From Nocardia arthritidis (lineage in GTDB: Bacteria > Actinomycetota > Actinomycetes > Mycobacteriales > Mycobacteriaceae): 64,000 nucleotides of DNA. Under the pieces are notes generated by a model. That model searched no databases and was not told the origin of the DNA. It saw only the letters and a program-made list of their open reading frames with translations. This document shows, one piece after another, positions 16,175 to 23,748 of this stretch. The stretch covers positions 4,402,001-4,466,000 of the forward strand of contig NZ_CP046172.1 of the NCBI RefSeq assembly GCF_011801145.1, given 5' to 3'. The translations under genes and the position numbers were made by a program. The stretch's first letter is position 1; each line of letters opens with the position of its first letter.

Positions 16175-17332
16175 ATGGAGCTGTGGGGACTGTTCGATCC
16201 CGCGATCCGCGCCGATCCTTACCGTCACTACCGGAAGCTGCGCGACCAGGGGCCGAGCCTGCACGACAAGGGTGCGCACCTATTCCTGAGTCATGCCGAC
16301 TGTGCGAGGCTGCTGCGCGACCCCGAGTTCGGCCACGGCCGGGGCGGCGCGGCGACCATACGATCGTTCCTGTTCCTGAATCCGCCGGAGCACACCCGAT
16401 TACGGCGTCTGGTGTCCGCGGCGTTCACCGCGCGCACGGTCGAGGGTCTGCGTCCGCGGATCGAGCGCATCGTCGGCGATTTGCTCGACACCGTTGTCGA
16501 TGCCGGGGATTCGGACCTGGTCGCCGAGTTCGCCCGCCCGATTCCGGTCACGGTCATCTGCGAATTGCTCGGGATACCGGCCGAGGACCGGTCGCGGTTT
16601 CCGGGGTGGTCGCACGATCTGGCCTTGGCATTCGATCCGGACCTCGACACCCATCAGCCACCGGAGGTGCTGGCCCGGCGTGACCTCGCGCACAGCTTGT
16701 TCGCCGAGTATTTTCTGGCGCTGCGCGCGGAGCGATTGCGCCATCCGGGCCGGGATCTGGTGAGCCGCCTGGTCGCCGAGGACGGTGGTGTGGCCGGTGA
16801 CGCCCTCGCACCGGACGAATTCGTCGCCACCTGTGAGCTGTTGCTGCTGGCCGGGCACGAGACGACCGTCAACCTCATCGGCAACGCGATCGCCGAACTG
16901 ATCCGGCAGCCGGATCTGTACGCGGCCGGGCGCAATAGCCCCGAGCTGGTCGGCGCGCTCGTGGAGGAGACGCTGCGGATGCATCCGTCGGTCCAGTTCG
17001 TGCCCCGCCTGGCGCTGGCGCCGACCACCTTCGCCGGGCACGAGATCGCCGGGGGCGACCTGGCCATCGCGTTGGTGGCGGCGGCCAATCGCGATCCGGA
17101 CGTCTACCCCGACCCGGATGCATTTCGCCTGAATCGGCCCGGGGCGCACCATCTTTCGTTCGGCGCGGGACCGCATTTCTGCCTCGGCGCGCCGCTGGCC
17201 CGGCTGGAGGCCACGATCGCGTTGACGATGCTGCTGGCCCGCGGTCGCTTGGAGGCGACGGGCAGCATCGCCTACACGGACAACAACGTGCTGCACGGTC
17301 CCGCCAAGCTGCCCGCGCGGATCCGGCCTTGA
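16175..17332 (+). CDS. Cytochrome P450
   Basis: A 385-residue soluble bacterial P450. AGHETT (226-231) is the oxygen-activating I-helix motif, EETLR (264-268) contains ExxR, and FGAGPHFCLG holds the heme-ligating Cys336. PEHTRLRRLVSAAFT is the usual C-helix region. It hydroxylates an unknown small substrate and needs separate ferredoxin partners, which are not in this window. The start was chosen at the ATG after AAGGGGAAG; the open frame extends upstream only through the divergent gene. Possible redox partner or pathway mate: the heme-oxygenase-fold protein transcribed away from it. Confidence 0.95.
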   Translation: MELWGLFDPAIRADPYRHYRKLRDQGPSLHDKGAHLFLSHADCARLLRDPEFGHGRGGAATIRSFLFLNPPEHTRLRRLVSAAFTARTVEGLRPRIERIVGDLLDTVVDAGDSDLVAEFARPIPVTVICELLGIPAEDRSRFPGWSHDLALAFDPDLDTHQPPEVLARRDLAHSLFAEYFLALRAERLRHPGRDLVSRLVAEDGGVAGDALAPDEFVATCELLLLAGHETTVNLIGNAIAELIRQPDLYAAGRNSPELVGALVEETLRMHPSVQFVPRLALAPTTFAGHEIAGGDLAIALVAAANRDPDVYPDPDAFRLNRPGAHHLSFGAGPHFCLGAPLARLEATIALTMLLARGRLEATGSIAYTDNNVLHGPAKLPARIRP

Positions 17333-17363
17333 TACGTCTCGGATCCCTTGATACACCTCGGAT
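17327..17363. repeat. Two-copy 18-nt tandem duplication across the P450 stop codon
   Basis: CCTTGATACGTCTCGGAT (17327-17344) and CCTTGATACACCTCGGAT (17346-17363) differ at two positions and have a 19-bp period. The first copy contains the TGA stop of the P450 gene. The pair fills the gap between two convergent genes. Confidence 0.7.
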
Positions 17364-17364
17364 T

Positions 17365-18036
17365 TCAGCGCCGCCGAGCCGGTGAATACTCCTGCTCCGG
17401 GCGTCCGGTGGTGCCGTAGCGCAACCGCATACTCACCGTGCCCGCGGCGACCAGCGCCGCGAGGTACCGCTGCGCGGTGGCCCGCGAGATGCCGATCGCC
17501 ACCGCGACCTCACCCGCCGAGAGCGGCGCCTCGGAATCCATGATCGTATGCAGCACAAGGTCTTTCGTCGGCGAGGTGGCCGAGTTGCCCGTTGTCGGCA
17601 GCGCGGCCGGGCGCAATGCCTGCAGCGCCGATTCCACCCGTCCGTTGTCCACCTGCGGGGTGGCCAGGATGCGCCGGTAGCGGGCGTAGCCGGCGAGCCG
17701 GGCCGCGAGCATGGTGTGCGGGAACGGTTTCACCAGGAAGGCGAGCGCGCCGGCGGCGATCGCGGCGCGCACCGTCGCGCTTTCCGTCGCCGCCGTCAAA
17801 ACCATGCTTTCGCAGGATAATTCGCGCACCAGATCGATTCCGGAACCATCCGGCAGATAGACATCGACCAGCGCCAGGTCGATATGTTTCGCCGCGACGA
17901 TATCGCGGGCGGCACGCACCGTGTTCGCGGTGCCCCCGATGGTGAAACCGGCGATGGATTCGACGATTCCGGCGTGCAGATTCGCCACGCGGAAGTCGTC
18001 GTCCACCACCATTACGGTCAGATCTGTTGCGGCCAT
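17365..18036 (-). CDS. CitB/DcuR-type response regulator
   Basis: A 223-residue response regulator. VDDDFRVANLH supplies the acidic pocket, ALVDVYLPDG carries phosphoacceptor Asp58 and LVKPF carries Lys103. The C-terminal helix-turn-helix (LSAGEVAVAIGISRATAQRY) is the type found in CitB and DcuR, regulators of di- and tricarboxylate uptake. The start was placed at the ATG before AATDLTVMVVDDD; it overlaps the kinase gene by 19 bp. Probable targets are the operon or the divergent ABC transporter genes. Confidence 0.92.
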   Translation of the reverse strand: MAATDLTVMVVDDDFRVANLHAGIVESIAGFTIGGTANTVRAARDIVAAKHIDLALVDVYLPDGSGIDLVRELSCESMVLTAATESATVRAAIAAGALAFLVKPFPHTMLAARLAGYARYRRILATPQVDNGRVESALQALRPAALPTTGNSATSPTKDLVLHTIMDSEAPLSAGEVAVAIGISRATAQRYLAALVAAGTVSMRLRYGTTGRPEQEYSPARRR

Positions 18037-19745
18037 GGCATCTCGCTGTCTACAAGGACTCCGGGTAGTCGGGCAATGAATTCGGCGCCGGTGAGCGGCG
18101 GGTTGGCGCCGCGCGGCGCGGCGAGCCGGACATCGCCGCCGTGCGCGCGGGCGATCTGGCGGATGAGCGCGAGGCCGACGCCGCGGCCGCCGGGTACGCC
18201 GGCGCCGACCCACCCCGTCGGCGCCGCCTGCCCGTCAGCCGGGTCGGTCCGGGTGGAGACACCCTCGGTGAACAGCGTGTCGACCACCTCGGGCGCCACC
18301 CCGTCGCCGCTGTCCGCCACCACGATGTGCAGCGTCGAATCCTCTTGCAGCAGTTCCACATCCACCTGCTTCACCGGGTTGTCGGAGATGCGCGCCGCCT
18401 CGATGGCGTTGTCGAGCAGATTGCCGAGCACGGTGGTGACGTCGACCGGGTCGGCGACGCTGCCCGCCACCCAGGTGTTCGCGCCGAGCGTCAGCTGCAC
18501 CCCGCTCTCGCGCGAGTGCGCCGCCTTGGCGGCGAGGAAGGCCTGCAGATAGGTGTCGTGGATGGCATCGATACCGGGTGTCGCCGCGCCCAGCGGGCCC
18601 GCGCCGACCAATTCGTCGACGACATGGGCGGCCTCCTCGGTGCGCCCGCCGTGCAGCAGCCCGCTGAGCAGGTGCAGTTTGTTGGAGAATTCGTGGCGCT
18701 GGGCGCGCAGCACGGTGCTCATCGTCTGCACCGCGTCGAGCTGTCTGGTGAGCGCCTCGACATCGGTGCGGTCGCGCACGGTGAGCACTGCGCCGAGGTC
18801 GCGACCGTCCCGGCTGACCGGGCGGGCGGCCACCACGACGATATGCGAGCCGACGGTGGCCGGGGTCGGCTGGGAGTCGAGCGCCCGGAACACCTCCAGA
18901 ACCCGTGGCGTGAGCCCGATCTCGTCGACCGGCTGGCCGAGTTCGGCGTCGATGCCGAGCAGCCTGCGCGCCTCGTCGTTGACGAAGGTGGTGCGCCAGC
19001 GCGAATCGACGGCGAGCACCCCGCGCCCGATGCCGTGCAGCACCGCGGCCTGGCCGCGCACCAGTTCGGCGAGTTCGTTGGGTTCCAGGCCGAGGGTGAG
19101 CCCGCGCCAGCGGCGGGCGAGCAGTGCCGAGCCGATGATGCCGAACACCAACGCGACGGCCACCAGCAGAGCGGCGGTGCGCAGGTCGTCGAGCAGCTGG
19201 CCGCGCAGCGCCTCGGTGGAGATGCCGACGCTCACCGCGCCGACCACCCGATCCGTATCGGGTTCCAGCACGGGCACCTTCGCGCGCACCGAATTGCCGA
19301 GGGTGCCGCGCTCGGTGGTGATCTCCTCGCCGCCGCCGAGCGGGACCGACGGATCGGTGCTGACCCGTTCGGTGAGCCGGTCCAGATCGGGGTGGGCCAG
19401 CCGCATCCCGGCGTCGTCGGTGATGACGACGAACAGCGCGCCGGTGCGCCGGGTGGCCTCGACGGCTATCTGTTCCAGCGGGCCCGCCGCCAGCTGGCGC
19501 CGCAGCTCGGGTTCGGGCAGCGCGGAGCCCGGCGCGTACCGGGCGACCTCGGCGCGCACCTGCGGATCGGCGGCGACGGTGCGGGCGATGGCGAGCGCGC
19601 GCTGACCGTACGCGTCACCGAGACGCCGGTCACTGACATAGCCGAAGACCGCGAACGCGACGCCGAGAGTCAGCGTCACGATCACGATCTGCAATATCAG
19701 CACCTGGGTGCGCAACCGGAAGGCCGGTGATCCCGCTCTGGCCAT
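18018..19745 (-). CDS. CitA/DcuS-type sensor histidine kinase
   Basis: A 575-residue membrane kinase. Two transmembrane helices (about 13-35 and 191-210) enclose a periplasmic PAS-like sensor domain of about 150 residues; a cytoplasmic PAS domain follows (about 230-330), then RAQRHEFSNKLH with His351, the H-box form typical of the CitA/DcuS group, and a C-terminal ATPase with DNAIEA, DSGDGV and GGRGVGLAL. The group senses external carboxylates such as citrate and C4-dicarboxylates, but the ligand here is unproven. It precedes and overlaps its response regulator gene. Confidence 0.93.
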   Translation of the reverse strand: MARAGSPAFRLRTQVLILQIVIVTLTLGVAFAVFGYVSDRRLGDAYGQRALAIARTVAADPQVRAEVARYAPGSALPEPELRRQLAAGPLEQIAVEATRRTGALFVVITDDAGMRLAHPDLDRLTERVSTDPSVPLGGGEEITTERGTLGNSVRAKVPVLEPDTDRVVGAVSVGISTEALRGQLLDDLRTAALLVAVALVFGIIGSALLARRWRGLTLGLEPNELAELVRGQAAVLHGIGRGVLAVDSRWRTTFVNDEARRLLGIDAELGQPVDEIGLTPRVLEVFRALDSQPTPATVGSHIVVVAARPVSRDGRDLGAVLTVRDRTDVEALTRQLDAVQTMSTVLRAQRHEFSNKLHLLSGLLHGGRTEEAAHVVDELVGAGPLGAATPGIDAIHDTYLQAFLAAKAAHSRESGVQLTLGANTWVAGSVADPVDVTTVLGNLLDNAIEAARISDNPVKQVDVELLQEDSTLHIVVADSGDGVAPEVVDTLFTEGVSTRTDPADGQAAPTGWVGAGVPGGRGVGLALIRQIARAHGGDVRLAAPRGANPPLTGAEFIARLPGVLVDSEMPWPQQI

Positions 19746-19777
19746 TCCCGCAGCTTAATGCACCAATCGGCCGATGA

Positions 19778-19806
19778 GCACAATGTGCGAAAGTGGCGAA
19801 TTGTGC
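19778..19806. promoter_or_regulatory. Inverted repeat in the kinase / ABC transporter divergent region
   Basis: GCACAAT (19778-19784) and ATTGTGC (19800-19806) are exact inverted repeats with a 15-bp spacer, and the left one is part of the palindrome GCACAATGTGC. They lie between the divergent kinase and ABC transporter genes, where a response regulator would be expected to bind. Confidence 0.4.
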
Positions 19807-19893
19807 GGTTTGCGCACCTTGTGAGCAAAACAGCGGCCATGTGAGCCAAGCCACGTAACTTCCCGTTTACCAATCTGTAGGAGTTACAACAGC

Positions 19894-20700
19894 ATGACCG
19901 TTCCACTCATCGAGCTGCGCGGCGCGACGAAGCGATTTCCCGGCTCGAACGGCGGCATTCACACGGCCGTCAAGAATCTCGATCTCCAAGTTGCCCCAGG
20001 CGAATTCGTCGCCGTCGTCGGACCGACCGGATGCGGCAAATCGACGACGCTATCCCTCGTCTCCGGGCTCGAACCGGCCTCCGCGGGCCGAGCCATGGTG
20101 CACGGCAAGGACGTTCACGGAATCCCCGATGGCGTCGGCTATATGTTCCAGCAGGACGCGGTGCTGCCGTGGAAGAGCGTGCTCGACAATGTCGCGCTCG
20201 GCCCCCGGCTGCGCGGCGCGCCGAAATCCGAAGCGCGCGAACGGGCGAAGGCCTGGGTGGTGAAGGTGGGCCTCGCGGGCTTCGAGAACTATTACCCGCA
20301 TCAGCTCTCCGGCGGTATGCGCAAGCGGGTCGCGCTGGCGCAGACGCTGGTCAACGAGCCCGAAATCATTTTGATGGACGAGCCTTTCAGCGCGCTCGAC
20401 GTGCAGACCCGTCAGCTGATGCAGGACGAACTGCTGCGGGTGTGGTCCGGTACCGGCGCGGCCGTCATCTTCGTCACCCACGATCTGGAGGAGGCCATCG
20501 TGCTGGCCGACCGGGTGATCGTGATGACCGCGAGTCCGGCCACCATCTGCGGGAATTTCCCTGTCGCGCTTGATCGTCCGCGCAATGTGGAGGAGGTGCG
20601 GCTCACCGGGGAGTTCCGCGACATCTATTCCGAGATCTGGCGGACGCTGCGCGATCAGGTCGAGGCGGCCCGAGCTCAGGGGGCCTCCCGTGTCGCATGA
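19894..20700 (+). CDS. ABC transporter ATP-binding protein, SsuB/TauB type
   Basis: A 268-residue ATPase. Walker A is GPTGCGKST (43-51), the Q-loop is MFQQDAVLPWKS, the signature is LSGGM and Walker B is IILMDEPFSALD, with the switch histidine in VTHDLEEA. The DAVLPW Q-loop and EDA-like C-terminus are typical of the nitrate/sulfonate/taurine/pyrimidine-precursor family. TAGGAG precedes the ATG. It opens an operon with the permease and the lipoprotein binding protein. Confidence 0.93.
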   Translation: MTVPLIELRGATKRFPGSNGGIHTAVKNLDLQVAPGEFVAVVGPTGCGKSTTLSLVSGLEPASAGRAMVHGKDVHGIPDGVGYMFQQDAVLPWKSVLDNVALGPRLRGAPKSEARERAKAWVVKVGLAGFENYYPHQLSGGMRKRVALAQTLVNEPEIILMDEPFSALDVQTRQLMQDELLRVWSGTGAAVIFVTHDLEEAIVLADRVIVMTASPATICGNFPVALDRPRNVEEVRLTGEFRDIYSEIWRTLRDQVEAARAQGASRVA

Positions 20701-21562
20701 TGTGCTGCCCGCCGTCGTCCCGGTCAACGAGCCGGATCACGAAATTCTGGCCCGCGTACGAAATAACGTACGGCGCAAGCGGATTCGAACCTGGGGTCTG
20801 CGGATCGCGCTGATCGCGCTGTGGCTGGGCTCATGGGAGCTCACCGCGACGCTGTGGATCGACCCGTTCTTCTATTCCAAGCCCTCGCTGATCTGGCAGC
20901 GCCTGGTCGAATGGTTCACCGACGGAACGCAATTCGGCTCCATCTGGCTGCAGATCCTGACCACCGTCCAGGAGGCCGTGCTCGGTTTCGTCATCGGGAC
21001 GGTCGCCGGTGTCGTGCTCGGCACGCTGCTCGGCCGCAGCCGGTACTGGGCCGAGGTGCTCGCGCCGTTCATCAAGGCGCTCAACGCCGTTCCGCGCATC
21101 GTGCTCGCCTCGCTGTTCATCATCTGGTTCGGCCTGGGCCTACAGTCCAAGGTGGCGACGGTGGTGGTGCTGGTGTTCTTCGCGGTGTTCTTCAACGCGT
21201 TCACCGGCGCCCGCGAGGTGGACGGCAATGTCATCAACAATGCGCGCATCCTCGGCGCGAGCAGGCGGCAGGTGCTCGGCGCCATCGTGCTGCCCAGTGC
21301 GACCACCTGGATCCTGTCCAGCCTGCACACCGCGTTCGGCTTCGCGCTGATCGGCGCGGTGGTCGGCGAATACGCGGGCGCCGGTAAGGGTTTGGGCCTG
21401 CTGATCAGCAATGCGCAGGGCACCTTCGATTCGGCGGGCATCTACGCGGGCATGATCATCATCACGGTGATCGCGCTGATCGCCGAGTGGGCGATCGGCG
21501 TCGCCGAGGCGCGACTGCTGAAATGGCGTCCGTCGCAGGCGCAGTCGGGCCACGGGATCTGA
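20690..21562 (+). CDS. ABC transporter permease, SsuC/TauC type
   Basis: A 290-residue membrane protein with about six helices. The EAA-like loop is seen at NNARILGASRRQVLGAIVLPSA, which contacts the ATPase. The GTG start at 20690 overlaps the end of the ATPase gene, giving translational coupling. It moves the substrate delivered by the downstream lipoprotein. Confidence 0.9.
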   Translation: MSHDVLPAVVPVNEPDHEILARVRNNVRRKRIRTWGLRIALIALWLGSWELTATLWIDPFFYSKPSLIWQRLVEWFTDGTQFGSIWLQILTTVQEAVLGFVIGTVAGVVLGTLLGRSRYWAEVLAPFIKALNAVPRIVLASLFIIWFGLGLQSKVATVVVLVFFAVFFNAFTGAREVDGNVINNARILGASRRQVLGAIVLPSATTWILSSLHTAFGFALIGAVVGEYAGAGKGLGLLISNAQGTFDSAGIYAGMIIITVIALIAEWAIGVAEARLLKWRPSQAQSGHGI

Positions 21563-21565
21563 GAT

Positions 21566-22615
21566 ATGAGGTACACCAAGCACTTCGCGATCGCACTGGT
21601 GGCCGTCGCCGCGCTGCTGCTGGCCACCGGATGCCGTGACTCACGGACCATTCCGATGGCGGGCGGGCGGCCGCAGATCACCATCATGGTCGGCGGGCTG
21701 GAGAAGGTGATCTATCTGCCCGCCATGCTCACCGAAAAACTCGGCTTCTTCGAGCAGAACGATATCGACGTGAAGCTGATGGGCGAACAGTCCGGCGCCA
21801 CCGCCGAAACCACGCTGCTGACCGGTGACGTGCAGGGCGTGATCGGCTTCTACGACCACACCATCGACCTACAGGCCAAGGATCAGTGCATCAAATCGGT
21901 GGTGCAGTTCTCCGATGTGCCCGGCGAGGTCGAGCTGGTCTCGAAAGCCGATGCGGCGCAGATAAAGTCGGTGCGGGATCTGCGCGGCAAGAACCTGGGC
22001 GTCACCTCGCTCGGATCGTCCACCGACTTCCTGACCCAGGCGCTCACCGGCCAGGAGGGTATGTCCACCGCGGACTACAACCGGGTGAAAGTCGGTGCGG
22101 GACAGACGTTCATCGCCGGTATGAACCACAACGGCATCGACGCGGGCATGACCACCGACCCGACCGTCGCGCAGATGGTGAAATCCGGTGACGCGAGCAT
22201 CCTGGTCGATATGCGCAACGAGGCGGGCACCAGGGCCGCGCTCGGCGGGCTGTACCCGGCGACCTCGCTGTATATGCGGTGCGAGACCGTCGAATCGCAT
22301 CCGGATATCGTGCAGAAGGTGGTCACCTCGTTCGTGCAGACGCTGCGGTGGATCAAACGGCATTCCCCGGAGGAGATCGCCGCCAAGATGCCGCCGCAGT
22401 ACGCGAATGCGGGCAAGGATCTGTACGTGCGGTCCGTGCGCGATTCCATCGGCATGTTCAACGGTGACGGACTGATGAAAGCCGAAGGCGCCCAGAATGT
22501 TCTGACGATCCTCGGCAAGTATTCGCGCAACGTCGCCCCGGTGAAGGATCGCATCAGGCTGGCCGACACCTACACGACGCGGTTCGTGGAGGAGGCGCTG
22601 CGCACGAACCAGTAG
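21566..22615 (+). CDS. ABC transporter substrate-binding lipoprotein, SsuA/NMT1 type
   Basis: A 349-residue lipoprotein with lipobox LLATGC (Cys23). The mature protein follows the SsuA/TauA/ThiY pattern: VGGLEKVIYLPAMLTEKLGFF at the first lobe (split here at about residue 50), QSGATAETTLLTGDVQGV, and LRGKNLGVTSLGSSTDFL at the hinge. Such proteins bind sulfonates, taurine, nitrate, aromatic acids or thiamine precursors; the ligand is not readable. It is 3 bp after the permease gene. A GC-rich hairpin follows the stop. Confidence 0.9.
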   Translation: MRYTKHFAIALVAVAALLLATGCRDSRTIPMAGGRPQITIMVGGLEKVIYLPAMLTEKLGFFEQNDIDVKLMGEQSGATAETTLLTGDVQGVIGFYDHTIDLQAKDQCIKSVVQFSDVPGEVELVSKADAAQIKSVRDLRGKNLGVTSLGSSTDFLTQALTGQEGMSTADYNRVKVGAGQTFIAGMNHNGIDAGMTTDPTVAQMVKSGDASILVDMRNEAGTRAALGGLYPATSLYMRCETVESHPDIVQKVVTSFVQTLRWIKRHSPEEIAAKMPPQYANAGKDLYVRSVRDSIGMFNGDGLMKAEGAQNVLTILGKYSRNVAPVKDRIRLADTYTTRFVEEALRTNQ

Positions 22616-22624
22616 TGCCGCGGC

Positions 22625-22651
22625 GGCCGGGCGGACAGCAGCCGCCCGGCC
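22625..22651 (+). terminator. Hairpin terminator after ABC transporter operon
   Basis: GGCCGGGCGG and CCGCCCGGCC pair perfectly over 10 bp around a 7-nt loop, starting 10 bp after the stop codon. There is no T tract, a common form in actinomycetes. Confidence 0.6.
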
Positions 22652-22766
22652 ACCGGCCCCGCCGGGTGAACACGAGCCGAAGCGCAGGTCACGGACCGAA
22701 TGCAGGTGTCGGACAGATCGACATCGCCGCCGCCCGCGGTTCGCGGGGATCGACTACGGTCGAGAT

Positions 22767-23687
22767 ATGGACAGCGGTGTTGGACGGTTGAGCGGTTCGG
22801 CTCGTCGGCGCGCACAGCTGTGGGTGCCGGGGGCCGAGGCCGCGCCCGCACAGCTGCCGCCGTGGCGCCGGATCGATCTCGCCGATGGTCAGCGGGTGGT
22901 CGCGCGCGTCGCCGAGGGGGAGACGCCGATACTGCTGCTGCACGGTTGGGCGATCACCGCCGACGTGAACTTCTGTCACGTGATGCAGCCGCTCGCCGAC
23001 GAGTACGGCATCGTCGCGATGGATATGCGCGGGCACGGCCGCGGTCTGCCACTGAAGCGCGGCACGCGATTCGATATCGCGCAGTGCGCCGACGACGCCG
23101 CCGCGGTACTCGACGCGCTCGGCGTCGAGAAGGTGGTGGTGTGCGGGTATTCGCTCGGCGGCCCGGTCGGGCTGGAATTCGCGCTGCGCCATCGTGATCG
23201 GGTGGCCGGACTGGTATTCCAGGCCACCGCAATGGCTTTCGACAGCACCGCGGACAAATTCGGCCGGATGCTGTTCCGTGCGTTGCGGCCGCTGGCCGAT
23301 CACAATCGGCGCGGGTTCGGCCGCTCTGCTCCGGTGGCCTACTTCCGGCACGTGCGTTCGCGCGGTTCGCAGAACGCCGCGTGGTGGCCGTGGCTGCGCA
23401 GCGAACTCGTGCTCTGCCATCCGCGGGTGATCGTCGACGTGATACTCGCCGAATACGACTTCGACTTCCGCCCGCATGCGCAAGATCTTGCCGGACTGCC
23501 GGTTTCGTCGGTGATCACCGCCAGGGACGGCGCGGTGCCGCCACACGATCAGCGCGAGCTCGCCGCGCTGTTGAACGCCAAGGTATTCGAGCTGGACTCG
23601 GCGCACGACGTATTCCTGACCGACCCGTCCGCCTACACCGCGGCTACTTTCGCGGCCATCGAATACGTACGCTCACACGGCGATTGA
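22767..23687 (+). CDS. Alpha/beta hydrolase
   Basis: A 306-residue alpha/beta-hydrolase fold protein. HGW (59-61) forms the oxyanion region, GYSLGG holds nucleophile Ser129, VITARDGAVPPHDQ supplies the acid and DSAHDVFLTDP the histidine. MDMRGHGRG is the usual strand 4 motif. No signal peptide is seen. It is monocistronic, ending at a strong terminator. Substrate unknown. Confidence 0.92.
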   Translation: MDSGVGRLSGSARRRAQLWVPGAEAAPAQLPPWRRIDLADGQRVVARVAEGETPILLLHGWAITADVNFCHVMQPLADEYGIVAMDMRGHGRGLPLKRGTRFDIAQCADDAAAVLDALGVEKVVVCGYSLGGPVGLEFALRHRDRVAGLVFQATAMAFDSTADKFGRMLFRALRPLADHNRRGFGRSAPVAYFRHVRSRGSQNAAWWPWLRSELVLCHPRVIVDVILAEYDFDFRPHAQDLAGLPVSSVITARDGAVPPHDQRELAALLNAKVFELDSAHDVFLTDPSAYTAATFAAIEYVRSHGD

Positions 23688-23700
23688 GCATTTTCAAGGA

Positions 23701-23739
23701 AAAGCCCCGGCTCCGAATCGGTTTCGGAGCCGGGGCTTT
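23701..23739. terminator. Bidirectional rho-independent terminator
   Basis: A 17-bp perfect stem (23701-23717 with 23723-23739) and a 5-nt loop, with AAA/TTT ends on both sides. It sits between the convergent alpha/beta hydrolase and phospholipase C genes and should stop transcription from both. Confidence 0.93.
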
Positions 23740-23748
23740 ACATATGCG

